DNA from: an uncultured Bacteroidota bacterium
Lineage (GTDB): Bacteria; Bacteroidota; Bacteroidia; AKYH767-A; OLB10
Reading direction: 5' to 3'
Assembly (NCBI GenBank): GCA_903881665.1
Contig: CAIRUC010000001.1
Location: 1 to 42,278 of the forward strand
DNA length: 42,278 nucleotides
Below the pieces are notes generated by a model. The model saw nothing but the letters and a program-made list of their open reading frames with translations. It was not told the origin of the DNA and ran no database searches. A program made the position numbers and the translations under genes. Below, piece by piece: positions 1 to 8,199 of the stretch. Positions within the stretch are counted from its first letter, which is position 1; each line of letters begins with the position of its first letter.

Positions 1-135
1 CTTTTTCCAGCGTTTTAGGTTCTCATAGGAGATGTCTAGCTCTTTTGCAACCTGAGCAACCGTTCCTCGTTCATTACTTAATTCTACAGCCTTAATTTTA
101 AATTCTCGACTGTAATGTGTACTTTGTCTTTCCAT
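1..135 (-). CDS. IS3-family transposase OrfA, N-terminal part (cut by window edge)
   Basis: The leftward reading frame starts with ATG at 135 and is open to base 1, giving 45 residues that begin MERQSTHYSREFKIKAVEL. This is the N-terminal helix-turn-helix of IS3-family OrfA (transposase_8 type): a basic start, EFK.KAVEL, then a V.QVAKELDIS..NLKRW helix pair. In this family OrfA binds the element's ends, and a frameshifted OrfAB product does the transposition. The rest of the gene and OrfB lie outside the window, so I cannot tell whether the copy is intact. Confidence 0.85.
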   Translation of the reverse strand, partial: MERQSTHYSREFKIKAVELSNERGTVAQVAKELDISYENLKRWKK

Positions 136-175
136 ATTGTAAAGTTAGGGCACTGGGGCTTAACTTTTCTGTCCA
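1..175 (-). mobile_element. End of an IS3-family insertion sequence
   Basis: The OrfA start is preceded, on the leftward strand, by about 40 nt that begin TGGACAGAAAAGTTAAGCCC. This is a plausible terminal inverted repeat starting at about 175. The other end and the target duplication are not in the window, so the boundary is inferred from the usual distance between an IS3 tip and orfA. The insertion lies outside the fabI terminator at 393-428 and should not disrupt a gene here. Confidence 0.6.
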
Positions 176-392
176 CTCAAAACTAGTAACTCCATTCTTA
201 ATTTTCAACTAAATTTTGGACATACCATATCCTACTGTCATTACTCTTCCTCTTTTCTGTTTTTTTATTAGAGAAAACAAAATAATATGGCGTCATAGAA
301 GTCTAAATTGGTTCATCAATCAAGTAATTGTCTTTATTAATTTATAACGAGATATAATTACCTCCGTACAGCTTATGCACGATTTTTTCCAT

Positions 393-428
393 AAAAAAAA
401 CGACGATCTTCATATGAAGTCGTCGTTT
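393..428 (-). terminator. Rho-independent terminator of fabI
   Basis: The inverted repeat CGACGA / TCGTCG (401-406 with 420-425), extended by the palindrome CTTCATATGAAG (408-419), is followed on the leftward strand by eight T residues (400-393). It lies 20 nt beyond the fabI stop codon. Positions 176-392 hold nothing I can recognise. Confidence 0.85.
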
Positions 429-448
429 ATGTTTAAGGAAAATGTTGG

Positions 449-1264
449 TTATTCTTCTGAATATTTTTCCATAACCTCGCGGCTAACGCCGGTGAAAGAG
501 AATCCTCCGTCGTGGAAGAGGTTTTGCATTGTAACCATTTTCGTGTAATCACTGAAGAGTGTTAAGCAATAGTCGGCACATGTTTCTGCGCTGGCATTGC
601 CTAATGGCGACATAGCATCTGCATAATTGTAGAAGCCGTCAAATCCTTTTACTCCTTGTCCCGCAGTTGTTTTTGTTGGCGACTGAGAGATTGTATTGAT
701 ACGCACTTTTTTCGCTTTACCGTAGTGATATCCGAAGCTTCTTGCGATGCTTTCTAATAGCGATTTAGCATCTGCCATATCGTTATAATCAGGGAATACG
801 CGTTGAGCTGCGATATACGTTAACGCTACCACACTACCCCATTCTGATATTGCATCCATTTTCATGGCTGTTTGTAATACTTTATGAAGCGACATCGAAG
901 AAATATCGACTGTTTTATGGTAAAATTCGTAGTCGAGGTCAGTGTATAATTTACCTTTACGAACATTCGGCGACATACCGATTGAATGCAAAACGAAATC
1001 AATTTTTCCGCCCAAAATTTCTTGCGATTGCGCAAAAAGATTTTCGAGATCGGCAGTGGAGGTTGCATCGGCACCGATTACTTGTGCATTACATTTTTCT
1101 GCTAATTGGTTAATTGCTCCCATTCGAAGAGCTACCGGCGCATTAGATAAAGTGAATATTGCACCTTCTTCGTGACAACGTTCAGCAACTTTCCATGCAA
1201 TTGAATTCGGGTCGAGAGCTCCGAAGATGATCCCTCTTTTTCCTTTAAGAAGATTATGAGTCAT
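449..1264 (-). CDS. fabI: Enoyl-[acyl-carrier-protein] reductase (NADH)
   Basis: FabI catalyses the last reduction of each fatty-acid elongation cycle, converting trans-2-enoyl-ACP to acyl-ACP with NAD(P)H in the cytoplasm. The 271-residue protein is a divergent short-chain dehydrogenase. It has the FabI-type nucleotide-binding start (GALDPNSIAW, 15-24) and the catalytic set Y150, Y160 and K167 in the Y-x6-K arrangement, offset by four from E. coli Y146/Y156/K163. The length is typical of the Bacteroidota form. The gene lies downstream of recN with 53 nt between and has its own terminator. A -7-like box (TATTTTTG on the minus strand, 1287-1294) with TTG 16 nt upstream suggests it can also be transcribed alone. 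Confidence 0.95.
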   Translation of the reverse strand: MTHNLLKGKRGIIFGALDPNSIAWKVAERCHEEGAIFTLSNAPVALRMGAINQLAEKCNAQVIGADATSTADLENLFAQSQEILGGKIDFVLHSIGMSPNVRKGKLYTDLDYEFYHKTVDISSMSLHKVLQTAMKMDAISEWGSVVALTYIAAQRVFPDYNDMADAKSLLESIARSFGYHYGKAKKVRINTISQSPTKTTAGQGVKGFDGFYNYADAMSPLGNASAETCADYCLTLFSDYTKMVTMQNLFHDGGFSFTGVSREVMEKYSEE

Positions 1265-1286
1265 TTTTTTTTATGATTCGTTAGGC

Positions 1287-1313
1287 CAAAAATAGTCTAA
1301 AATTGACTACCAA
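1287..1313 (-). promoter_or_regulatory. Candidate fabI promoter
   Basis: On the leftward strand TTG (1313-1311) is followed after 16 nt by TATTTTTG (1294-1287), matching the Bacteroidota TTG / TAnnTTTG pattern. The spacer is slightly shorter than the usual 17-23 nt. It lies 23 nt before the fabI ATG. Confidence 0.4.
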
Positions 1314-1317
1314 GGCA

Positions 1318-2994
1318 TCAGTTTAGCGATAAGAGTGCTTTTGCATTTCCGAGAGCCGCATCTGTTAGAGTTTCACCGGATAGCATTCGGGCAATTTCTG
1401 TGATACGTTCCTCATTATTTAATATTTTGAGATGGGTATGCGTTTTTTCGTTTGATTCAGACTTATAAACGAAATAATGATGATGTCCTTTCCCAGCCAT
1501 CTGAGGGAGATGTGTTATAGCAATTACTTGGTGTTCGGCCGCCATTTGCTTAATGATGCTTCCTACTTTAGAAGCTGTTTCACCAGATATTCCCGAATCT
1601 ATTTCGTCGAAGATTACAGTAGGCATTGAGGTTATTCTTGCCATCAGGGCCTTAATGCAAAGCATTAAACGCGACAACTCGCCACCGGAAGCCACTTTGC
1701 TGATTTCTTTAAACTCGCCACCCTTATTGGCTGAAAACAGAAAATGCACTTTTTCTGAGCCATCTCCTGTAAATTGATTTCCTTCATTAGGAATCAACGC
1801 AATACGTAATATTGCTCCTTGCATGGCCAATTCTCCAAGGTTTCCGGTAATTTCTTTTTCAATTTTAGGAATGGCCTTTTTACGAGCTTCGGTGAGTGCC
1901 AAGGCTTCTTTGCCTAATATTACTTTTTGTTGATCTAATTCCTTTGTTTTTGCAATTATTCGATCTTCAAAAGTGCCTATAGTAAATACTTTATCGGCTA
2001 TTTCTGCCTGCAAATTGATTAGCGAGTGCAAGTCATCTACTCTATGCTTTTGTTGTAATTTGTATAATAAACTTAATCGCTCTTGAATAATATCGAGTCG
2101 TTTATTATCCGAATTTATAGCGTTTTCAGCTCTTTCTAGTTCGTTGCTAATATCTTTTAATTCAACTAACGATGACTTTATTCGGTTGGCTATTTCTTCG
2201 TAGGTTTTATCGAATTTAGAGAGTGCTGCAATTTGTTGTTGGATTACTTTTAGCTGCACCAACATATTATTTTCGTTTCCCGATAATACTGTAAAGCCTT
2301 GTGATAATCGAAGTTTAATTTCTTCTGCATTTTCAAGGCGTTCTTGCTCCTGTTCGAGGATGGTAATTTCTTCAGGATTCGAAAGGTTAGCTTCAACTAA
2401 TTCATTTAATTGAAAATTGAAATAATCGAAATCGACTTTACTTTTATCCTCTGCTTCTATCATGATTTCTAACGATTTTTTCAAAGCATTAAAAGTTGAT
2501 AGCGTTGTAGTGTATTTTGCCAATCGATCTTGATTATTAGCAAAGTCATCTACAACATTCAATTGAAATTTATTGCTGTTTAGCAGTAAAGTTTCATGTT
2601 GAGAATGAATATCTACTAATCGTGATGATAAATCTTTTAACACGGCTAATGTAACCGGTGTATCATTAATAAAAGCGCGTGATTTCCCTTCGGCACTGAT
2701 TTCTCTTCTAATGGTCGTTTCTACTTCGTAATCGAGTTCGTTTTCGTTAAAATACGATTGCAATTTATATTCGGCAATATTAAAAGTACCTTCAATAATG
2801 CATTTCTTGGTTTTGATTTGAAGTGCACCGGCATCGGCTCGTTGTCCGAGGATTAGTCCAAGAGCACCTAACAAAATGGACTTCCCTGCTCCTGTTTCAC
2901 CGGTTATAATTGACATTCCTTTTCCAAAAGAAATATCGAGTTCTTCAATTAAAACATAATTTCTGACGTATAATCTCTTCAACATAGTACTCAA
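1318..2994 (-). CDS. recN: DNA repair protein RecN
   Basis: RecN is an SMC-like ATPase that gathers broken DNA ends during recombinational repair. The 558-residue protein has an N-terminal ABC half with Walker A GETGAGKS (32-39), a long predicted coiled-coil middle rich in E/K/L, and a C-terminal half with the signature ASGGELS (435-441) and Walker B VIFDEIDSG (about 458-466). The length matches RecN. An alternative start at MLKRLYV, three codons in, is equally possible and closer to family starts. The DUF4835 stop is 25 nt upstream, so the gene probably belongs to the bamD-omega-coaBC-DUF4835-recN operon. Confidence 0.95.
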   Translation of the reverse strand: MSTMLKRLYVRNYVLIEELDISFGKGMSIITGETGAGKSILLGALGLILGQRADAGALQIKTKKCIIEGTFNIAEYKLQSYFNENELDYEVETTIRREISAEGKSRAFINDTPVTLAVLKDLSSRLVDIHSQHETLLLNSNKFQLNVVDDFANNQDRLAKYTTTLSTFNALKKSLEIMIEAEDKSKVDFDYFNFQLNELVEANLSNPEEITILEQEQERLENAEEIKLRLSQGFTVLSGNENNMLVQLKVIQQQIAALSKFDKTYEEIANRIKSSLVELKDISNELERAENAINSDNKRLDIIQERLSLLYKLQQKHRVDDLHSLINLQAEIADKVFTIGTFEDRIIAKTKELDQQKVILGKEALALTEARKKAIPKIEKEITGNLGELAMQGAILRIALIPNEGNQFTGDGSEKVHFLFSANKGGEFKEISKVASGGELSRLMLCIKALMARITSMPTVIFDEIDSGISGETASKVGSIIKQMAAEHQVIAITHLPQMAGKGHHHYFVYKSESNEKTHTHLKILNNEERITEIARMLSGETLTDAALGNAKALLSLN

Positions 2995-3019
2995 AATCTA
3001 ATGATAAAAACCGGGATAA

Positions 3020-3928
3020 TTAATTCCCACCCATTTGAATTTTTTGATATTTAGTGGTATTCGAAGGATCTATTTCAGTAAGTATTTGTACCATGGTTGA
3101 CTTTATATCGGCCGATGCTCCTGAAAATATATTTACGACTTCATCAGCCTTCGCATCGAATAGCGTTTTCATAATCAAAGAGCCAGGCTTATCGACATGA
3201 ATTTTGCGAATATTTTCGATATCTGTACTTATGGCACGAATCGATTCATCCTTCGTTTTTGACATTGTATCAAGGGCTTTACGGTGGTAGTCGAAATACA
3301 ATAATCGAATAGGCTTATATATCGGATTATTGAAATTTTCGGATAGCCAATAGCGGTTACGCGTTCCTTCGAAGGCTTTCCAGCCTGGATCGGATGAATT
3401 CGAATTATTAGCAACGATAGCCTGTGCTTTTGCAAAGAATTCGGAACCTCCAAGACTAGCGAATGAGTCGTAATCAACAGCAAGCATCATATTGGCATAA
3501 AAAGCAAGTATAGAGACTAAGTTTGGGTTTCTTCCCGATTCACCTGCATATTCGAGTGTTTGAAATTCGATATACCTGAAATTGAAATCATCATCCTTAT
3601 AATTTAACAACGGAGAATTATATGATGTGCCAAAAACTGGTCGGCGTACCGATAGCTGAATTGACCCTTTAAATTCGTCGGTAGAGACACGCTCGGTAAC
3701 TTCAATTTGCATGGAGCATTCAATACGTTCTTCCGATTTATATTTATCGTTTGTCCAGCGAGTCGTATTCATGAACTCATAAATGGACGTTTGCAGTGTA
3801 GTAAAAATCTTTTTATCAGAACTCTGTATACGCGGGGTAAGCACGGTTACCTGGCAGTTGAGTTCCTGTGCCGACAACTGCTTGCAGAAGCCAGCAAAAA
3901 ATAGTGTTAAGAAGAGTATTTTACGCAT
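3020..3928 (-). CDS. DUF4835 family secreted protein (PorD-like)
   Basis: The 302-residue protein starts with a signal peptide (MRKILFLTLFFAGF...LSAQE, cleavage near residue 20), so it is probably periplasmic or outer-membrane associated. Its body (ELNCQVTVLTPRIQ..., RRPVFGTSYNSPLLNYKDDDF) is the DUF4835 pattern. In Bacteroidota this gene regularly sits between coaBC and recN, as here, and some annotations name the family PorD, linking it to type IX secretion. I recall that name rather than prove it, so no symbol is given. Its start overlaps the coaBC stop by 8 nt, which indicates co-transcription. No enzymatic motif is visible. Confidence 0.8.
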   Translation of the reverse strand: MRKILFLTLFFAGFCKQLSAQELNCQVTVLTPRIQSSDKKIFTTLQTSIYEFMNTTRWTNDKYKSEERIECSMQIEVTERVSTDEFKGSIQLSVRRPVFGTSYNSPLLNYKDDDFNFRYIEFQTLEYAGESGRNPNLVSILAFYANMMLAVDYDSFASLGGSEFFAKAQAIVANNSNSSDPGWKAFEGTRNRYWLSENFNNPIYKPIRLLYFDYHRKALDTMSKTKDESIRAISTDIENIRKIHVDKPGSLIMKTLFDAKADEVVNIFSGASADIKSTMVQILTEIDPSNTTKYQKIQMGGN

Positions 3929-5117
3929 GTATTAATTGTATTATTTTGGCAACAATATCGTTGGCCACATCGACCTTCGACTTCAACGGAAATTCCTGAA
4001 TTAGATTATTTCCAATAAACGTAATTTTATTGGTATCGGTACCGAATCCAGCACCTTCATCCTTTAATGAATTGAGTACGATCAAATCTAAGTTTTTCTT
4101 TTTTAATTTGGCCTGTGCATTTGCAATTTCATTAGAAGTTTCAAGAGCAAAGCCTACAAGAACTTGGTTGGGTGATTTTAACTTACCTAATTCTTCGGCA
4201 ATATCCACCGTTTTTACGAGCGGTAATGTCCATTGCGCTTCATTCTTCTTTATCTTATCGGTTGCCACCGTTTCGGGTGTATAATCGGCCACGGCAGCGG
4301 TTAAGACGGCACCTGTTTGGGAGGAGAAAATTGATTTTGTTGCTTCGAACATTTCGGCTGCTGTTGAAACAGATATAAGATTAATTCCTTTGGGAATATC
4401 GATTTGCAGCGCACCTGCGACAAGAAAAACATCGGCACCTGCATGATACAAGGCATTGGCGATAGCCACTCCCATTTTACCGGTTGAGTGATTACTAATA
4501 AATCGAACGGGATCGATTGGTTCGCGAGTTGGTCCGGCTGTTACCAAAAAAGAAGTACCGTTTAAGGGCAGGTCTTTCTTAAAAAAGTCGATAATGGCAT
4601 GTGCAATTTCTTGCGGTTCAACTAATCGACCTTCTCCAATTATTCCGCTGGCTAGTTCTCCCGAGTCAGGTCCCACAATTAAGTTACCACGCTCGCGCAA
4701 GGCATTTATATTTTGTTGAGTAGCATCATGCAAAAACATATCATGATCCATGGCTGGTGCTATCATTACCGAACAACGTGCCGAGAGGTACACGGCATCG
4801 AGTAAACTTTCGCATGTGCCGGTAGTGAAATGCGCCATTGTATTGGCAGAAGCCGGCGCCACAATTAACAGGTCGGACCAAATACCAAGCTCCACATGAT
4901 TATTCCAGGAATCGTCTGGAAGAATCATGTGGAGCCCGACAGGATTTTTTGATAAAACTGATAAGGTCAAAGGGCTAATAAAACCGGTAGCTGCTGGAGT
5001 CATAATGACTCTCACATCGGCGCCCTCCTTTACCAATATTCGGCAAAGGTCTGCGGCTTTGTACGCTGAAATACTGCCGGTAATCCCGAGCAGGATATTT
5101 TTACCGGATAGCCGCAT
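3921..5117 (-). CDS. coaBC: Bifunctional phosphopantothenoylcysteine decarboxylase / phosphopantothenate-cysteine ligase
   Basis: CoaBC carries out two successive steps of coenzyme A synthesis: it joins 4'-phosphopantothenate to cysteine, then decarboxylates the product in an FMN-dependent reaction. The N-terminal CoaC domain (ILLGITGSISAYKAAD) contains the active-site region NHVELG and the substrate-clamp motif in the form PAMDHDMF, where E. coli has PAMNxxMW. The C-terminal CoaB domain carries FLVTAGPTREPIDPVR and the NHSTGKMG loop. I chose the ATG at 5117 (MRLSGKNILL). The longer frame to 5168 would add 17 residues that are absent from the family and would overlap the omega-like gene. With this start the gap to that gene is 7 nt. 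Confidence 0.95.
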   Translation of the reverse strand: MRLSGKNILLGITGSISAYKAADLCRILVKEGADVRVIMTPAATGFISPLTLSVLSKNPVGLHMILPDDSWNNHVELGIWSDLLIVAPASANTMAHFTTGTCESLLDAVYLSARCSVMIAPAMDHDMFLHDATQQNINALRERGNLIVGPDSGELASGIIGEGRLVEPQEIAHAIIDFFKKDLPLNGTSFLVTAGPTREPIDPVRFISNHSTGKMGVAIANALYHAGADVFLVAGALQIDIPKGINLISVSTAAEMFEATKSIFSSQTGAVLTAAVADYTPETVATDKIKKNEAQWTLPLVKTVDIAEELGKLKSPNQVLVGFALETSNEIANAQAKLKKKNLDLIVLNSLKDEGAGFGTDTNKITFIGNNLIQEFPLKSKVDVANDIVAKIIQLIHA

Positions 5118-5124
5118 GAAAAGG

Positions 5125-5448
5125 TTATAGTTGGTCCTTCGCAGGATTACGGTGATAAATTTTACCATCTAAAAACTCTTGAACAGCTACCAAAGTAGCC
5201 TTTGGCAAACGCTCATAATGTTTAGAGATTTCGATTTGCTCACGATTTTCGAAAATTTCTTCGAGATTATCGGAAACACTTGCAAACTCAGATAATTTTT
5301 CATTCAATTCTTCCTTCATTTCGGCAGCGATGTGATTAGAACGACGTGCTAAAACTACTATTGACTCGTACATATTGCCTGTTTTCTCTTCGAAGTTCAG
5401 CATATCGCGAGTTACTGTAGTGTTGGTAGAAGATTTATAATTTGCCAT
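5125..5448 (-). CDS. RNA polymerase omega-like subunit (Rpb6 family)
   Basis: The 107-residue protein resembles the Bacteroidota counterpart of the RNA polymerase omega subunit. The region NMYESIVVLARRSNHIAAEMKEEL (residues 25-48, here shortened in reading to its R-R-S-N core) matches the omega/Rpb6 signature in which a helix with RR.N/RA.QI packs on the beta-prime subunit. In many bacteria omega stabilises the core enzyme. The gene sits between bamD (43 nt upstream) and coaBC (7 nt downstream), a common Bacteroidota order. The family is divergent, so the identification rests partly on context. Confidence 0.8.
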   Translation of the reverse strand: MANYKSSTNTTVTRDMLNFEEKTGNMYESIVVLARRSNHIAAEMKEELNEKLSEFASVSDNLEEIFENREQIEISKHYERLPKATLVAVQEFLDGKIYHRNPAKDQL

Positions 5449-5491
5449 AATTGGATATAATAATCAAATTTAAATAGTTGATAATCAGTTT

Positions 5492-6301
5492 TTAAGAATT
5501 CTTTTTAGAGGATGATTTTTCATTCAATTTCTCTTTTGCGGCATCGAATATCTTTTCCGCGTCGCGAAGATACCTACTTTGCGGGAAATTATCTACAAGT
5601 TTATAGTATAACTCTAAAGTTGTTTTCAAGCGATCGGCTCTTTTTGTTTCCACCGAATTATTAGCATAAACATACTGAGCTTTGAGTGAAATAAACAATG
5701 CTTCTTCTTTGTAGATGGTAGCCGGAAAGTCTTTCAATAAATTTTCGAAAGCCACCACAGCTGCTTTATGATTTTCGGTACGATAATATAATTTAGCATT
5801 ATTGAAAGCTTTGGTTTCTAGCTTCATACGCAAATCGTCGATGATTTTATTGGCCTCGGCCACCTTCTCCCCTTGCGGGTAGCGATTAATAAAAATCTGA
5901 AATTTATCGATGGCATCTCGAGTAGAGGTTTGGTCGAGGCTTGGAATGGGGCTATCTAGGAAGTAACAATAGGCATACATAAACTGAATTTCTTCTGCAT
6001 GCTTACTATTGGGAAATGTTTGAATAAAGTTATTGAAGTGATATGCAGCAGTTTGATAATCATCTACTTTAAAGGTACAATAGCTATAATAATAATATGA
6101 TAATTCAGCTTTTTGGGTGCCTTTATACACCGTAATCAGCTCTTCAAAAAGCTGCAAAGAATGGTAATAATCCTTTTTATCATAGTACTTCACGGCAGCA
6201 TTATATTTCGCTTCCATATCAGTACTTTTCATTAGATGCTGGAATTTACTGCAAGAAGAAAACAGAAGAACCGTAATTATTACGGCCAGGAATTTTTTCA
6301 T
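5492..6301 (-). CDS. bamD: Outer membrane assembly lipoprotein BamD
   Basis: BamD is an essential lipoprotein of the complex that folds beta-barrel proteins into the outer membrane. The 269-residue protein has a lipoprotein signal ending LLFSSC (acylated Cys at 17) followed by TPR-like helix pairs. Typical segments are YYDKKDYYHSLQLFEELI, YQTAAYHFNNFIQTFPNS and a further repeat near residues 165-195. Length and repeat layout match the family. It is the first gene of the leftward block. A -7-like TACTTTTG at 6326-6319 lies 18 nt upstream, without a recognisable TTG at the right distance. Confidence 0.92.
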   Translation of the reverse strand: MKKFLAVIITVLLFSSCSKFQHLMKSTDMEAKYNAAVKYYDKKDYYHSLQLFEELITVYKGTQKAELSYYYYSYCTFKVDDYQTAAYHFNNFIQTFPNSKHAEEIQFMYAYCYFLDSPIPSLDQTSTRDAIDKFQIFINRYPQGEKVAEANKIIDDLRMKLETKAFNNAKLYYRTENHKAAVVAFENLLKDFPATIYKEEALFISLKAQYVYANNSVETKRADRLKTTLELYYKLVDNFPQSRYLRDAEKIFDAAKEKLNEKSSSKKNS

Positions 6302-6377
6302 AATTCAATATTACGGTACAAAAGTAATCAAATTGGCCATGACGTGTGTTAGCATTAACAGTATCTTGTTAAAAAGA

Positions 6378-6410
6378 TTGTGTTAGTTACCATATTTAAA
6401 ATTAATTTTG
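6378..6410 (+). promoter_or_regulatory. Promoter of the AOS-family PLP enzyme gene
   Basis: TTG (6378-6380) is followed after 22 nt by TAATTTTG (6403-6410), a full match to the Bacteroidota TTG / TAnnTTTG pattern. Transcription should start at about 6415, about 60 nt before the ATG at 6476. Confidence 0.55.
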
Positions 6411-6475
6411 TGAAGAATTTCGGATCGTGAAAGATCCGGCCTTCGGAATCTATAAAATAGAAACAAATTACAACA

Positions 6476-7726
6476 ATGATAGATATATTCGAAAAGATCC
6501 GTAAGAATCGCGGTCCTTTAGGGATGCACGCAAAAGATGTGCATGGTTATTTCACCTTTCCTAAATTAGAAGGGGAAATTTCAAACAAGATGATTTTCCG
6601 TGGAAAGGAAAGATTAGTGTGGAGTTTAAATAATTATTTGGGATTAGCAAATCATCCTGAAGTACGCAAAGCGGATGCTGAAGCAGCTGCTGAGTATGGT
6701 TTTGCGTTACCTATGGGGGCTCGTATGATGTCGGGGAATTCTAATCCGCATGAGCAATTAGAAGCAGAATTATCGTCGTTCATGAGTAAAGAAGACACCA
6801 TTTTATTGAATTTCGGGTATCAAGGAATGGTGAGTGCTATTGATGCTTTAGTAGATCGTCACGATGTTATTGTTTACGATTCAGAAGCACATGCCTGTAT
6901 TATTGATGGATTACGTTTACATATGGGTAAGCGATTTGTATATCCGCATAACGATTTGGCGAACCTAGAGAAGCAATTAGAACGCGCAACTAAATTAGTT
7001 GAAGGGACTAACGGTGGTATTATGGTGATTACGGAAGGTGTTTTTGGGATGTCGGGCGACCAAGGTAAATTAAAAGAGATCGTCGCATTAAAGGAAAAAT
7101 TCAGTTTCCGATTATTTGTTGACGATGCACATGGCTTTGGAACAATGGGTAAAACCGGCGCAGGAACGGCAGAGCATCAAGGTGTACAAGACGGAATTGA
7201 TATTTACTTCGGAACGTTTGCGAAATCGATGGCATTAATTGGTGCTTTTATTAGTAGCGACGAACAAGTGGTTGAATATTTACGCTACAATATGCGTTCT
7301 CAAATTTTTGCGAAAGCGTTACCTATGCCATTAGTTATAGGAGCATTAAAGCGTCTCGAATTATTAAGAACAAAGCCTGAATTAAAAGAAAAGCTTTGGG
7401 AAATTACAAATGCATTGCAATCGGCATTACGTAACGAAGGCTTTGAATTAGGAAATACTGATTCTCCTGTTACACCTGTTTATTTAAACGGAACAATTCC
7501 TGAAGCAACTAATTTGATTCTAGACCTACGTGAAAATTATGATATTTTCTGTTCGATGGTAGTTTATCCTGTAGTTCCTAAAGGTGTAATTATGTTGCGG
7601 TTAATTCCTACAGCGGTACATTCCATAGCTGATGTAGAATATACTATTAAAGCCTTTAAAGACGTGAAGAATAACTTATTGTCAGGGAAATACAATGTCG
7701 ATAAAATTGTAACTTCTATTTTATAA
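6476..7726 (+). CDS. Alpha-oxoamine synthase family PLP enzyme, serine palmitoyltransferase-like
   Basis: AOS enzymes condense an amino acid with an acyl-CoA and release CO2. In Bacteroidota the close relatives make 3-ketosphinganine from serine and palmitoyl-CoA, or capnine precursors from cysteate. The 416-residue protein has the fold-type I layout: ARMMSGNSNPHEQLE (substrate side, 82-96), H139 stacking on PLP, DDAHGFGTMG with D217 and H219, and the Schiff-base lysine K250 in GTFAKS. Length and motifs also fit 2-amino-3-ketobutyrate CoA ligase or AONS, so the exact acyl donor is inferred. The phylum favours a sphingolipid or sulfonolipid role. It has its own promoter, and the H1-like gene follows 42 nt downstream. 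Confidence 0.85.
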   Translation: MIDIFEKIRKNRGPLGMHAKDVHGYFTFPKLEGEISNKMIFRGKERLVWSLNNYLGLANHPEVRKADAEAAAEYGFALPMGARMMSGNSNPHEQLEAELSSFMSKEDTILLNFGYQGMVSAIDALVDRHDVIVYDSEAHACIIDGLRLHMGKRFVYPHNDLANLEKQLERATKLVEGTNGGIMVITEGVFGMSGDQGKLKEIVALKEKFSFRLFVDDAHGFGTMGKTGAGTAEHQGVQDGIDIYFGTFAKSMALIGAFISSDEQVVEYLRYNMRSQIFAKALPMPLVIGALKRLELLRTKPELKEKLWEITNALQSALRNEGFELGNTDSPVTPVYLNGTIPEATNLILDLRENYDIFCSMVVYPVVPKGVIMLRLIPTAVHSIADVEYTIKAFKDVKNNLLSGKYNVDKIVTSIL

Positions 7727-7768
7727 TTATCGCTACACTGCAATTGCACCTATTAAAAAAACTAAATA

Positions 7769-8065
7769 ATGAAGTCAACCAAGCGCGTTAAATCTACCGC
7801 AACTGCAAAGAAAGGCAGTGCTGTTAAAGTCATTGGATTTAAATTGACGAATGTAGATGCGGTATCTACTGCACCTAAAAAGGCGGCGAAGAAAGCTGCG
7901 AAAAAAGTAGTAAAAAAGACTACTGCTAAACCAGCTAAAAAGGTAGCAACGAAAGCAACCACTAAAAAGGCTGCTCCTAAAACAAAGGCAGTGAAAAAAG
8001 CGGTTAAAAAAATTGTGAAGAAGACTGTTAAGAAAGTAGCGAAGAAAGCTGCTAAGAAAAAATAG
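7769..8065 (+). CDS. Histone H1-like Lys/Ala-rich DNA-binding protein
   Basis: This is a 98-residue, extremely basic protein. A short N-terminal part (residues 1-35, with VKVIGFKLTNVDAVS) is followed by a low-complexity tail of AKKAAKK / VKKTVKK / KAAPKTK repeats that runs to the stop codon. This composition is typical of bacterial H1-like proteins, which bind DNA through the lysine tail and compact the nucleoid. No globular domain beyond the first 35 residues is visible. The DNA itself is repetitive (AAR GCN units), which favours copy-number change. It is followed by a bidirectional terminator at 8082-8111 and may be co-transcribed with the PLP enzyme. Confidence 0.8.
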   Translation: MKSTKRVKSTATAKKGSAVKVIGFKLTNVDAVSTAPKKAAKKAAKKVVKKTTAKPAKKVATKATTKKAAPKTKAVKKAVKKIVKKTVKKVAKKAAKKK

Positions 8066-8081
8066 GAATCAATTCAATAAT

Positions 8082-8111
8082 AAAAAAGCCTCTGATCTTA
8101 GAGGCTTTTTT
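8082..8111. terminator. Bidirectional terminator
   Basis: GCCTCT (8088-8093) pairs with AGAGGC (8100-8105), flanked by A6 on the left and T6 on the right, so it can stop transcripts from both directions. It separates the rightward H1-like gene from the leftward FKBP operon. Confidence 0.88.
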
Positions 8112-8199
8112 ATTTGAAAGTTAATTTCGTAAAAGTGTTAATCGATTATTTTTTTTCGTGTTCAATTCATCTCAACTCTGTTTAATGATGAGCATACAT

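Noticed and set aside
850..1175. Rightward frames across fabI
   Set aside because: They are antisense shadows of a clearly real fabI gene.
7739..7748. TGCAATTGCA palindrome between the PLP enzyme and the H1-like gene
   Set aside because: It is a short palindrome with no promoter geometry or second copy; chance is sufficient.
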